From Ulota crispa (taxonomy: Eukaryota; Streptophyta; Bryopsida; Orthotrichales; Orthotrichaceae): a stretch of 64,000 bases of DNA. The notes beneath the pieces are model-generated. The model searched no databases and had not been told where the DNA came from. It saw nothing but the letters and a program-made list of their open reading frames with translations. A program made the position numbers and the translations under genes. The DNA is taken from positions 11,858,727-11,922,726 of the forward strand of contig OY987245.1 in the NCBI GenBank assembly GCA_963920765.1, read 5' to 3'. Positions 33,971 to 45,658 of the stretch are shown here, one piece after another (the first letter of the stretch is position 1; each line of letters begins with the position of its first letter).

Positions 33971-35608
33971 ATTAATATTGCACCCTCCTTTACAAAACTC
34001 TTTGCTTTTCAGAAGTGCAAATTGTTTTTCACTGAACATAAGTGAAAATGTTTCCCACTTTGATTGAACGCTCTCTTGAGTACTTCAAAGATTTGTAGTT
34101 TACTCGTGCAATACCCACAAGAAATGTGTTAAAGATGTGTTGGAATTTTTTTTCAAATTCCTGCCAAAAAGTAAGGCTGTAAGGTCTCCAGCAAGGCAGT
34201 CTAAAGTAAATATAGGAACTGTGCGCTTAGCTGCTTATTTGGATGCTTTTACATGTACATACCCTTGAGTTGCCTCAATTTTTTTGTTTTATTGGTCTTG
34301 TCAATGATATAAGAACTACACTTAACATGATACTTTTGCCCTAACCTTGCTTCCTTGTGCTCAAAAGACAATTGATTGGACGTTGCAAACTTTGACACAA
34401 TTTGTGTAGGGGCAGTAGCTTCAATACTGGTGGCCATCTTAGGTCATATGGTATTTGCAAGACATAGCTTGCTGGCAACTTTACAATAGAAGTCAAGGCC
34501 GTTTTTGAGCCTCCATAGCTCCCAATTCTAACCTTATTCTAACTTTTCATTGATTCTCTAATAACATCTTGAAGGTCTTTATATTGAGAGTCGGGGCTGA
34601 ATTTCCAAAAAATCTGACACAAATCCGATTCTAGAAGATGGGTACTTCAGAAATGCAGGCCAATTTCTTGAGGCCATTGTCAGATTCTACTAAAATATAA
34701 TTACTTTGAACAAAAACATTCCTTAGAGATAGGCGACTCTATAGGATAGAATAAAAAATCCTACCAGCTCTACGTGGTCTCGTTTTCTGGTCTCTTTTGT
34801 TCTGAATCTCTATTCTTTCTAAACTTTCAAGGTTAACACTAATGATCATGACTTTTATGAGCCCTTTGCCCACAAGGGAGTTGGCCTCCATTGTTCTGTT
34901 TATATAATGAGTGATTGGGCCATTCGGGCTGAAATTTTGGTTGAAAGCGCCACAACCTCATGGTGTAAAGCGGCCCTGAGCAAAAGCCCTTCAAAAATTA
35001 GCAGTGCGTTGTCAAAGTTGGTTCTATACCAAATCTTTCGGGTGAGAATGAACACTAGAGCAACATCTATTAAACTTCTGTCCAACATACATTGTCAGAG
35101 TTTGCAACTCTGTCGACTATTTCCAAGCCCAGCCCCGCATAACTTGAAGTCCCAAAATCTTTTCTCAAAGGTACTCTTCTCATTGTGATTTCAAATTGCA
35201 TTTCCCAAATACCCTCCATTCTCAGAACACGAAGTCTTGAACTCTGACACCCTCTAATACATCTGTATTTAGCCAAAAATTCGCCTAAAAAGTGCCACCT
35301 CCATGGTCATTAACATAAGATAAAGTCTCAGTTATACATATACGTTTTCACACATTCTTCTTCGACACTTCCAGTTTGCTATAATCCAACATAGGTTCAC
35401 ACTCACAACCACCACCAACGCCTGTTTGAAAACCAGGGTTAAAGTTTCAAAGCGGTCATTGGACCAGAGAGGGGAACTGAATCTTATAAAGAGAAAAAGC
35501 AATTTATCTTACAAAAAATCAGTTGCAATGACTTGCAAGATCACGCACCGACGGCATGTGCTCAAGTATACGACAAAAAGGTCGATATCGTAAGTGCATG
35601 CTTCTTCT
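33971..35608. other. Spacer between convergent genes
   Basis: This lies between the 3' ends of the kinase (plus) and the F-box/WD40 gene (minus), so it should hold both 3' UTRs and terminators. Short open frames on both strands (for example around 34249-34437 and 34900-35276) show nothing recognisable. Confidence 0.5.
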
Positions 35609-37309
35609 TCAAGGGCCGCCAACAGTCTGGCTCTTCCTGATCCTTCCAAGAGTAACCCACCCCGAATTACGTACCACGGCTTTCGTTGAAGTACTTGCAA
35701 CAACCTCTGGTCTTTGAATTCTGGCAACTTCAGGACCTGCAGGTTTTTGCTCTACAACCGGCACTTGTTGAGCTACTACTTGTTTCCTCCTCCGACGCTG
35801 GCTGCTGCTTCTTCTAGAGGCCTGAATACTACGCTCTATCTCTATGGCCTGTGAGAAGTCCCAAATCCGGACTGTCTTCTCATCCCCTCCACTCACCACC
35901 CGATCGGCACCAAGGTCTACACTAAAAGAGCAATGATGCGTGCCAGGCAAAAAGCGTTGCACGGTTTCTTCCCCTGTCTTTCCAACAATTTGCCCAGACG
36001 TTCGTGCTCTCGTAGATGGAAGCCTTTTTCCACTTCCACTGGCTTTCTCAATTATCTGCCGCACATCCATCATGGCCACACTCCCATCAGCAGCAGCAGC
36101 CACCAGCCACGGATCTTCAAAGGCCAACGAATGAACCGCCCCACGCTGCGGCATCCAAACAGCAATGGCATCCTGTACAGTCCCAAGCTTACTACTACAT
36201 CCACCCCGACGTCGCCGATCATCAAACATGCGCACAGCACCATCCTCACCACCTGTAAACACAAACTGGCCAGAATGGCTGCCCTGAACAGCATAAGCTT
36301 GTCCCACGTGCGCAACCACATGCATCCGATGTTGTCCAGTTTCAACATCCCAGCTATATACATAACTCCCTGCAGTACTTAGAATACGCCGTCCTCGTGG
36401 AACCAAAGCCCACACCCAGTCGTTGTGCAGGAACTGAGCCACGCTACGGAGCGTCGTCCGGTCCCAAACTCGAATGGACATGTCCCACGAGCCACTGTAG
36501 ATATTAACAACGTCAAAACCAAGGCATGTGATAGGACCGTTATGTCCGTAGAGGCAAGTCTCAGCTCCTCCCCAAATCCCTGCAACGTCAAAAAGCTGCG
36601 GGCATTCCGGAATAGCACGCCACAGCCGAATCACTGCATCACTGCCTGCAACTGCTAAAAGCTCCATATCCACTGCAATTGCACGCAAAGTTTCGCCCAG
36701 AGGACGAGAGCATACCAAAGGGAGCCCTTCCTCCAAGTTCCAGACGCGTACTACCTGGTCGTAGCCTGCAGTGACAATAAGATTGGCAGCAGGCAGGAGA
36801 CGGATGCAACGAACCGCAGCTGTGTGGCCATGGAGCATATCTATCTGGAACCGTCCCATTAACACCTTGCACCTTTCCTCCCGCGCCATGTAAAGCTCCC
36901 GCCATGAATTGGATGGTGAAACTGGTGCAGGTGTGACTGGGAGGCCCCAACGCTCGCAGTAGAAATGCTTCCATCCATGACTGTCTGATGCCAGACGCCG
37001 GAAGAGCACGCATGTGCAAGAAAGAAGGCACAATGCACGTGCATCCAAGTGGGAGAAAATCTCGAGGATCAGCGCTGGTGGAAGCTCCAGAAAGTGGCAG
37101 CGATCAGGGTCAGGTAGGGAAGGGTTCAATGTCTTGTTGCTGTTGTTCACGAGGTGGTTGTGCGGCGATTTCACCACTTTCGAATAACTCTGCTTCTGGA
37201 GAATGACAGAGGTCGACAGCGGCAGTCTAGGAGTGGTCGTATTATCATTCCAGGCATCGTCGGCTGCTCCATCTTCAGTTTTCCAACCGACTTGAGAGCC
37301 CAAGGCCAT
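35609..37309 (-). CDS. F-box/WD40 repeat protein
   Basis: A 566-residue single-exon frame. Residues about 72-118 form an F-box (FLELPPALILEIFSHLDA, then a Trp at 113). From about 157 to 485 there are around seven WD40-type blades, for example LHGHTAAVRCIR...VRVW (159-190), AGSDAVIRLW (221-230), YGHNGPITCLGF...IRVWD (254-283), TGGEDGAVRMFD (352-363) and SGGDEKTVRIWD (473-484). The F-box should dock to SKP1 in an SCF ubiquitin ligase and the propeller should bind the substrate. The layout resembles Arabidopsis F-box/WD-40 protein At5g21040, though I could not align them. An Arg-rich stretch near 499-509 may be a nuclear signal. The start is the first Met; the N-terminal 70 residues are low complexity. 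It converges on the kinase gene. Confidence 0.9.
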   Translation of the reverse strand: MALGSQVGWKTEDGAADDAWNDNTTTPRLPLSTSVILQKQSYSKVVKSPHNHLVNNSNKTLNPSLPDPDRCHFLELPPALILEIFSHLDARALCLLSCTCVLFRRLASDSHGWKHFYCERWGLPVTPAPVSPSNSWRELYMAREERCKVLMGRFQIDMLHGHTAAVRCIRLLPAANLIVTAGYDQVVRVWNLEEGLPLVCSRPLGETLRAIAVDMELLAVAGSDAVIRLWRAIPECPQLFDVAGIWGGAETCLYGHNGPITCLGFDVVNIYSGSWDMSIRVWDRTTLRSVAQFLHNDWVWALVPRGRRILSTAGSYVYSWDVETGQHRMHVVAHVGQAYAVQGSHSGQFVFTGGEDGAVRMFDDRRRRGGCSSKLGTVQDAIAVWMPQRGAVHSLAFEDPWLVAAAADGSVAMMDVRQIIEKASGSGKRLPSTRARTSGQIVGKTGEETVQRFLPGTHHCSFSVDLGADRVVSGGDEKTVRIWDFSQAIEIERSIQASRRSSSQRRRRKQVVAQQVPVVEQKPAGPEVARIQRPEVVASTSTKAVVRNSGWVTLGRIRKSQTVGGP

Positions 37310-38520
37310 AAGCTGCCCTTTTCCCTTCCGGTACTGCCTGCTCTGCCGCTAACCCTAAAATTGGCACCCTCTCCAACCTGTGCCTGTGCGCAACCATATG
37401 CAAAATAAAAACCACTGCTCAAATCACTGAACCTCCACGTCATTGTAGTAAAAAAAAGAACACCGCAACATACAAAACTCCAAGCAGCCAGAGATTCCAG
37501 CTGAATGAGAACCAGCAGACTATGACATTTTACAAAGGACTACATACTGGTCTTCTCTACAAAAAAATCGTTTTTTACTGAATTAAGCTTAGTCCAAAAC
37601 ACGTATGAGCACGAGACCACCACAACAGCCTCGATTATCATCAGGTTATTCCGTTTTTTCACCGTCCAAGCCAGTGTGAGAGTTGTGTATTGCAAAAGTC
37701 GGCAACACAGCATAATTTCGTGTAACTTTTCACCATTTCACGCTTCCATTTGCTTCGTAATCACGTATCAACTCTTCGAACTGAACATGCCTTTGACAAA
37801 CGTTGAAATTGAGCAAGGAATGGGATGACGCAACCTAATGTGTGAGGAAACCCCAGGGGAAGAAATGCACCTGTGTGTATATGATCAAGAGGCACAGCGA
37901 CGATGCCGAACGGACGTCGGAAGAGAATGTCGGCGGGATCGAGTACAACGAGGCACGACGGTCACGGCGACATGGCTCGTGCGGGGAGAAATCCTGCATC
38001 TGCTCCACAATGACGACGATGGCGAGCAAGCTTGAGAGGTGGCAAGAAAAAGGGCTGACGCTCGTGCGGGCGCCGGAAGGCTTTCGCTTCCAACATGCCC
38101 GGCTGATACCCTCTAGATATCCCAGTTATACCCTCGAGGTACCCGCTTGATACTTGTTTGATGCCCGCTCGAGACCAGCTTACAACGCCCGTATTCCCGT
38201 GGTGCCCTGCGATACCCGGCGTAATAATTTAGGAGGAACACATTTGCAAGGAGTTCAGTGGATCTGAAGCAATGTCCGGGGAGTACCACCATTTTAGTGT
38301 CTTGTCAGCTGGTTCGAATTGCAAAAAAGTCGGTTGAATTTGAAATTGTTGGTTCTCAAATTAAAAAAAAAAATTACATACAGTTTGTTGTAGTCTAAAT
38401 ATAGAAAATATCCAATGAGGTTGAAAATGAAAAATGTTAGATTCTAGGCAATGAAGTCAAAATTTCTCCCCAAACGTAAATTCAAAATCATTATCAAACA
38501 TTAGTATACAAGTTATTTTA

Positions 38521-39573
38521 AGGGAGAATATTATGAGTACCCTAGAAGTTTGTCATATTTGTATAGATATCATTGGTTTTTCAAAAATTGCACAAATATC
38601 CTTGGACCATAATTTTCAAGCATTTGTTTTGTTGTGCATGCAACTTCCTTTTTGATCAATGTTAAAGCAAAGAATAGAAAAGAAGCAGCCTGTGTACAAG
38701 GGAGAAAGAAGTGACATGCACAATAAAACAAATGCCTGAAAATTATGGTTTAGACCAATGCAAGAAACAATTGTCATGCTTTCTGTCCCCTTGCTGCACG
38801 GCGTGTGCGGGGTGTATCTTTTGCTTACTAACTTCTTTTTACATGAAAATTTAGAGGAAGGTTCACACCAAAGTCACAGACCTACTGTGTTTTTTTGGGT
38901 TGTTTTAAAAACCATTCACAAATTTTAAATGGACCTCGATGGCATGTCTACCTTGGCTGTTTTGTGGATTTTCAGTACTACATTGAGGCAAAAAAAAGAA
39001 TTTAGGGCCACAAATTTGGGAAGTAGTTCATCATTCATCATTACATGGGTTTACTGAGGGACTTTTAAAAAATGTAAATTATATGCCCTCCACTTTCCCT
39101 CAAAGTGGGCATCCATTGGGCAAGCATTAGGGTTTGGAAACAAACATTCTTGAAACATTATCTGCATCAGTCAATGCTCCTCAAATTGGAACAAAATAGT
39201 TATTTTTTGTTTTGATTTCTTGAAATTTTTTACTATTTTCTAAAAAGCAAAAAAGAAATTGTCTTTTTGTTGGTAATTTTTGTCCCTCTATTTTTGTGCA
39301 TAACTTTTAGAATAAATTTTTTTCTAGGTCTAAATTTTCACAAATATGCTATTTTAAATGCTTTACAAATTTTTCATATTTTGTTTTATTTAAAAAAAAT
39401 TATTTCAAAAGCTCATAGTACTACCTAGTACTACTAGTTTTAAGGGTGTTTGACACAAAACTGTGAAGTGTTTCTTGCAACTACCCCAAGAGTATTTGTG
39501 CAATTTCTGAAAAATTAGAAGTATCCGTGTAAAATATGGCAAACTTTAGGGGCTTCCATGAATTTTTCTCTAA
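38521..39573. mobile_element. Hairpin MITE, AGGGAAAA-ended family, copy 3, apparently enlarged
   Basis: Starts AGGGAGAATATTATGAGTACC and ends CTTCCATGAATTTTTCTCT, the degraded ends of the family at 18751-19062. The internal arm pair TTGTTTTGTTGTGCATGCAA and GTGACATGCACAATAAAACA (about 38624-38731) is retained. About 700 bp between 38760 and 39480 does not fit the family and is probably a later insertion. Confidence 0.6.
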
Positions 39574-39644
39574 AATTAAAATGAGAATAAATCCAAGTCC
39601 TAGGTTCTAACAAAATTTTGCACAAAGTATTCAACCATTTTTTT

Positions 39645-40047
39645 AGGGAATGACTAGGGAGACACCCCCAGTTGCTACATGGACACCCCTATAGCCCAAC
39701 CTATTAAGTTTGAGATTGTTATTACATTGAAATATGAAATAAAATAAAATCAATATTTTAACGCACATTTGCATCTACAAGTGTTGCAAACATATAACAA
39801 ATATGTCTCGTTTATGACATGGTCAAGACTTAAACTAGTTGCTCCCTTCATATATATAAGTTTAAGTCTTGACCAGGTCATAAATGGGACATGTTTTATG
39901 TATGTTTGCAACACTTGTAGATGCAAATGTGCACTAAAATATTGTTTCTATTTGATTTCATATTTCAACAAATAATAATCTCAAATTTAATAGGTTGGGC
40001 TATAGGGTATCCACGTAGTAATTGGGGTGTCTCACTAGTTGTTCCCT
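39645..40047. mobile_element. Long-armed palindromic MITE, AGGGAAT family, copy 1
   Basis: Arms of about 190 bp face each other around a centre near 39845. Left-arm landmarks AGGGAATGACTAGGGAGACA, TATAGCCCAACCTATTAA and CACATTTGCATCTACAAGTG all recur as complements on the right. The ends resemble those of 53845-54243. Non-coding. Confidence 0.85.
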
Positions 40048-40055
40048 TTTTTTTT

Positions 40056-40647
40056 AAGGGAATTGATATGTGCACACTAGGGATTGATATATGCACATTA
40101 TAGATTTCTACCATCAAAAAGTTGAATTTGAGAATTTTGAATTCAGATTTGGACTAAGAGACCATGGTTTTGTCTAGAATCATAGAAAAGGTAGCAATTG
40201 AACAACACCCAATGAAAAAGCTTATCTTTTTTTACAAGCAAAGTAAAAGTAATTGTTTTCCCCCTATCTAAGCTTTTTCATTGAGTATTGTTCAATTGCA
40301 ACTTTTTTTTTATGGTTCTAGACTAAATCATGGTCTCTAAGTACTTAAAATCCTCAAATTCAGCTTTTCATGGTAGAAATCTAAAATTTACCCCTGGGTG
40401 TGCATGTATCAACCCGGGGTGTGCATGCATAACATTGTTTACCAAGTGAGATTCTTCCCCCGTTGGAGGGATATCCGCCCTTGGATACCTGGGCTCCAAT
40501 TTAGTTTAAGGTCTCCATTGGTGTTGACCAAGAGCTCGCCAATGGCATTGATTGAGGGATCCTCATATTGGGGGAGCAAAAAGGAACCCCAGTGAAGGTT
40601 AACAATGTTATGTGTATCAACCCCAGTGTGCACATATCAATTCCCTT
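40056..40647. mobile_element. Inverted-repeat element adjoining the palindromic MITE
   Basis: Left end AAGGGAATTGATATGTGCAC; right end is the complement of AAGGGAATTGATATGTGCAC. A second pair of inverted arms lies inside (TTTCTACCATCAAAAAG near 40107 and its partner near 40380), with about 220 bp of extra sequence between the inner and outer right ends, so this looks like an element enlarged or nested. Confidence 0.7.
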
Positions 40648-40901
40648 TTTTAATATCTCTTTTTGTTCCTTACACTGAACAAAAGAATTGAGATCTAACC
40701 GATGGAGGGAGGTTGGGACTTGAGACTTGAAGAGTTGGGACGTGGGACACTGCCTTTGAGGTCTCTTTTCGTCTCCCTTTTGACACTACGGAGTCTCACA
40801 TGGCAACCATGGCAACCATGTCAACACGAGGACCCATGCATCTCATCTCCTGTCCTTCTAAAGCCCAAACCATGGATGCACTCTCAGTTTGCGACCAGAG
40901 T

Positions 40902-41005
40902 GTCTCTCATTCCCATTGCCTTTAGAATTTCTCTCATTTCCATTGTCCCAAGCATTTCTCTCATTTTCATTGTCTTAAGATTTTCTCTCATTTCCATTGT
41001 GCTCT
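40902..41005 (+). repeat. 27-bp tandem repeat, four copies
   Basis: Units start at about 40902, 40929, 40956 and 40983 around a core TTCTCTCATTTCCATTGT. The array is 0.8 kb upstream of the methyltransferase start codon. The repetitive Ile/Ser/Leu open frame here comes from the array, whose period is a multiple of three. Confidence 0.85.
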
Positions 41006-41806
41006 GTTTGTTGCGCTGTTTGTTGCGCTGTTTTTGCAAGCTCCGGTTCCACATGGCATGCAATTTGCTCAACAATGCCGACTAAGATGAACCGGGAGAT
41101 GCACAAAGCCAAAGCTGGACACAGCTCTCTTCGGCCTTCGGTCCTTGAATGACCTACGATGCTGAGTCCACAGCTGATCACATGCACGCATCGCATTACA
41201 GTCCTGCACTTCCTCTTCCTGCCATGATTTGCTAAGTTATTCCCGTTGACACGGAGACTCACATGCGTCAATGCGTGCGCTACCGATCTACCAAATTAAG
41301 CGCCGATTGCTGTAGTGACAGAGCTGATCATGTGCAGAAATCATGGCGTGGACTGATTAAATTTGAAACGGAGGGAGCATGTCTCGACGTCATTTTTGCT
41401 GTTAGTGCATCATTTGTACATTGCTATTATTTCCTTTTGTGCAGCGGATGTGGTGATTGTGGCAGTTTAGGAGAGACGGGGTGGAGACCTAATTTTTCTT
41501 TGGATTTTGTTCTTAGATTGATCATGTGATCTTTCTTTGCATTGAGAGGTTAATCATTTCATCTGGCAGGTTAGGTCCGCATTGTATGTGGTTGCATGCT
41601 TTTGAGAAAGCAACATAGAGCGCGGACTTTTGGTCGATGTATTGGTGATGCGCTTCATTTACAGTGATGTGTAGTTTTTTGTGATTATTGGAGAGTTAGG
41701 GATTGCTTTGAAGAGGTTTTTGTTTTTTGTTTTGCTTCTTTTTTTAGTCCATATGAGTGGAGATTTCATATCCAAGAGGTTATACTCGCAGTAGTCGGGC
41801 AGCGCA

Positions 41807-44800
41807 ATGCACGGTCGGCAATCCTCGTTGAGGTTGCGAGGCCGGAGTGATGGAATTGCTCAAAGCAGGCGCCCGGTGATCTTGGCATGCACAATGGCAG
41901 CCATTCTGTTCCTCCTCTCACTTCAGCACAGCTCCTTGTTCCACTTCGGGTCAACTCGCAAGGGCAAAACCCTGACCGACACCGCCGTGGATTGGGCTGT
42001 GTCGAAGTCCGTGACTGTGAGAAATGATCCTTTGGTTGAGGATGTGCGAAGCGTTGACACCGAGGCGGTCAAGAACAAGGAGATAGAAGTCAATGAGAAA
42101 GAAGAGGAAACAGGGGAGAAAGACGTGTTGAAAGAGGAGATTGAAGATGCAGACGTAAAGGATGAGCCGCAGGAGGATGAGCCTGAGGAGGGGAATTTGG
42201 AGGGGTTGAGATTGGGAGATGAAGCCACGAGCATGGAAGATGAAACGCCAGAAGATGATGTAGAAGACGATGGATTTCTCCAAATCACTCTGAAATCTGT
42301 GCCTGTAAGTGTCTTTTTTTTTATATAAAAGCAAATGTGATTAATCTTCATTTTGCGGATGGAGAATGCATTGATGAATTGTGCGTTGGAGTTTAGAATA
42401 TTCTTAGGTTGGAAGTGACAGGGGTTTGTGACATTGTCACTGTAGTTGGCAACTCCCAGCTAGAGTGATTAGGTTACTTTTAATGCAAGTTTCATTTGTC
42501 TCCATTTTGTAAAAGCTGTACAGTGACCTGGTAAAGGGAAGAAACTCACCTATTTTAGAACAATAACGTTATGTATACTCTGGACTTTATAACTATATCA
42601 CCAATACCAAGTGTGATTGATTCCATTTTCTACGAGCTGTAGTTGTGTTCATGACTTGTGTTGAAAATGGAGAAGACTCCACCTATATGTAGAATGGATA
42701 AAAACATTTTTGTAGACCTCCTAGTTACATCACCGAAACATTGGAGTTCCCTATTGCTCACTTTTAATGAAGACGTTTAATTAAAGTTAAACTCGTGTGA
42801 CAAGTTCATGTGGTCTCTTCCTTTGTTCCGATTGAGGCACTCTGCAATTGGATTTTTCTCCCAGTTTGGTGAAATTCACTGTCTTAAAAGGGGTTCTGGT
42901 CGATGGTGTGCTGTGAAATCAATGGTTGTGTGTTTAGGACTCGTAGATTTCCTTCGGAGGTTGGAACTGAGGCAAAAATCTGCAGGTCTGTGATTCTCGA
43001 TACACAGAGTTGGTTCCCTGCCTGGACAGGGTTTTGAACAAGCAAATGAAACTGAAGCTGAACTTGTCAGTGATGGAACACTATGAGCGACATTGTCCGC
43101 CCGCCGACCAACACCTCAATTGCCTCATTCCGCCTCCACCAAATTACAAGGTATTTAGAACACTCTCTACCCTTCTCACCATTACTTTGAAGTAAAGGTT
43201 AGCAAGACGTTTATTTATGAGGACAACGCGATTTAGAACACTATTATATCCGTCTGGGATATATGTGTTTTTTCTTTTCTCTTTTTGCTTTTTACATTGT
43301 AGGACTCTTTTGGATTTCAAAGAACAGGTACCTATCAAATGGCCCAAGAGTAGGGATGAAGTGTGGCAAGCCAATGTTCCACACACATTCCTTGCAACTG
43401 AGAAGTTAGATCAGCACTGGATGGTTGTATCTGGGGATAAGGTGAACTTCCCTGGTGGTGGTACTCATTTCCCACATGGTGCAGACAAGTACATCGCTCA
43501 TCTTGCCAAGGTTAGGATCCTTTCGCAACCTCTACGTGCCCAAATGGCCGAAAGTGGCCGCTTCCAATTCTATAGGAGTTGACATAAATCATTCGGGTAT
43601 TTTCAACTGTAACGAATGAAAAAAAATGTCCTAGTTTTCTAAACCATGGAAATATTTATTTTGGTGTAGAAGCACGTCATTTTGTAACGGATTTATGGAG
43701 AGGTTGGTCGGTGTTGTCGACTCAGATGCTCAAGAACAAGGATGGCAATTTGAACAGTGGTGGCAAGATCAGGACCGTCCTTGACGTGGGATGTGGAGTG
43801 GCCAGCTTTGGGGCTTACTTACTTCCATTGGACATCCTGGCCATGTCTTTGGCTCCCAACGACGTTCACCAAAACCAGATCCAGTTTGCATTGGAGAGAG
43901 GTATCCCTGCTACGCTTGGTGTCCTTGGCACAAAACGGCTTCCTTATCCCAGTAAGTCATTCGACATGGCTCACTGCTCCCGTTGTAGGATTGACTGGAG
44001 AGAACGGGACGGCATTCTGTTGCTGGAAATAGACCGAATATTAAGGCCGGGAGGATACTTTGCTTGGTCCTCTCCTCCTGTTTACCGAGGTGATTCTGCC
44101 GAGAAGCAGGAATGGGCCGACATGGTCGACCTTGTCAGCAGGATGTGTTGGACAATTGCGGCTAAGAAGGGCCAAACCGTTATTTGGGCTAAGCCTCTCA
44201 CAAATGAATGTTATGAAAAACGGCCACCTGGAACTTGGCCTCCGTTGTGCACCGCTGGAAGTGACGCAGACGCAGGCTGGGAGGAGCCTATGACGGTTTG
44301 TATCACTCCCGTGCCTTCCCGTAAGTTTTTGCTTCACCTACCTTGTTCTTTTTTGAGTTTAATAAGCATGCCATTGACTACACACCCCAAGTTTGAAATT
44401 GTTTTTAAAATCAAGGTCTATTTGAATCGGCTCACAACTGTTGACGATTGAGTCTGAAAATTTTCACAAAATTATGGTTTTAAAAATAATAGTTTATGAT
44501 GTATTTAGAGCTGAATGTCCAGAATTTGATAATTGCAACCATTCTATGCGGTTGTTGTGCAGTTGTGCGATCAATGGCATATCTTCGCTAGCGATTTATG
44601 GAAACAGGTCTGTAAAGAGTCTTGTAAGAGGCTGGCTATGAATCTGACTATTATGCTATCTGCTGCAGTGACCTCTTTGGAAGGAGATGGCTTGATACCG
44701 TGGCCGACTCGTATGAACAGTCCTCCCTCTAGGCTGAAAGACCTAGGATTTAGCGATAGGACTTTCCTTGATGATATGGTATGGCTATCGATCACTATGA

Positions 44801-45658
44801 CCTTTGTATCCTGTTATCACCCAGTTATCACCTGGCATTTTGTATGTTTCTTACTATTATTGTTCCTGCTTTTATTCACAGTTTTGGAGTATAATTTCTA
44901 AGAACAAAAGCTAACACCCTACGCTTAACATGCATCAATAGATTGCGTGGAAGGAGAGAGTCAAAGTATACATGCAGAAACTAAGAGAAGCCAAACAAAT
45001 GGAAGATGACAATTTTCGGAATGTGATGGACATGAAAGCCAACTTTGGCGGATTTGCTGCTGCGCTTCAGGAGTCAAAACTGCCAGTTTGGGTCATGAAC
45101 GTGGTCCCCATTTTAGGACCAAGTACTTTGAAAATTGTTTACGACCGTGGGTTCATTGGATCCTACCATAACTGGTATGACTATTATTTGGACTGAAATT
45201 TTATTTTGAAAGAAAGCATTGTCCGTCCAATCCCTATGCTCCTTATCTTTCACGGTTAGAGTTGCTTGGTATCAACAAAATCTAGATTGTTATGCCCTTC
45301 TATCCAGTCACTTGTTCTTGCTAAAGTGTTTCCTATAATTTTCAGGTGCGAGGCATATTCAACTTATCCACGTACGTACGACTTGCTGCATGCTTGGAAC
45401 GTATTCTCGGATATCTACAACCACGACTGCAGCTCAACAGATCTGCTCCTTGAGATGGACAGGCTCTTGCGCCCACAAGGTGTTGTCATCATACGGGATA
45501 CAGATGCTGTTGTCGAGGAAGTCCGGAAGCAATTGGATGCGTTGCACTGGAATCTATGGTCAGTCGTCTTCAATGCTAAAAAAGATGTGATTTTTGACGG
45601 GGAGGAGAAAATCTTAATAGCTCGGAAGCAGCTATGGCAACCGGAAGATATCATGTAG
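41807..45658 (+). CDS. Golgi putative methyltransferase, PMT/QUASIMODO2 family
   Basis: Seven exons: 41807-42304, 42986-43150, 43328-43510, 43726-44320, 44669-44778, 44942-45174, 45346-45658. Phases agree and give 698 residues. Residues 23-39 are a membrane anchor after a short basic tail, the type II topology of Golgi PMT proteins. A very acidic stalk follows (about 76-160). The catalytic half has RHCPP and LIPPPPNYK, FPGGGTHF, the SAM-binding LDVGCGVASFGAYLL (301-315), LAPNDVHQNQIQFALERGIP, CSRCRIDW and LLLEIDRILRPGGYF, later RNVMDMKANFGGFAAAL and CEAYSTYPRTYDLLHA. The sequence is closest to my recollection of Arabidopsis PMT8/PMT9. Family members are thought to methyl-esterify pectin or other wall polysaccharides in the Golgi lumen using S-adenosylmethionine. 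The stalk is longer than in Arabidopsis PMT9. Confidence 0.93.

Larger units (their letters stand above)
37310..41806. other. Spacer with nested inverted-repeat elements
   Basis: The first 0.9 kb (to about 38230) is relatively GC-rich and is the likely promoter region of the divergently placed F-box/WD40 gene; a string of GATACCC-like words runs at about 38100-38220. From 38.5 to 40.65 kb are three inverted-repeat elements. From 40.7 to 41.8 kb is the upstream region of the methyltransferase gene, with a 27-bp tandem repeat. The open frames at 37842-38150 and 40702-41085 resemble no known protein. Confidence 0.5.

Noticed and set aside
35933..36382. 149-codon plus-strand frame
   Set aside because: It is antisense to the F-box/WD40 coding region and has no independent signal.
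41923..42351. 142-codon Ser-rich minus-strand frame
   Set aside because: It is the complement of the acidic stalk of the methyltransferase.
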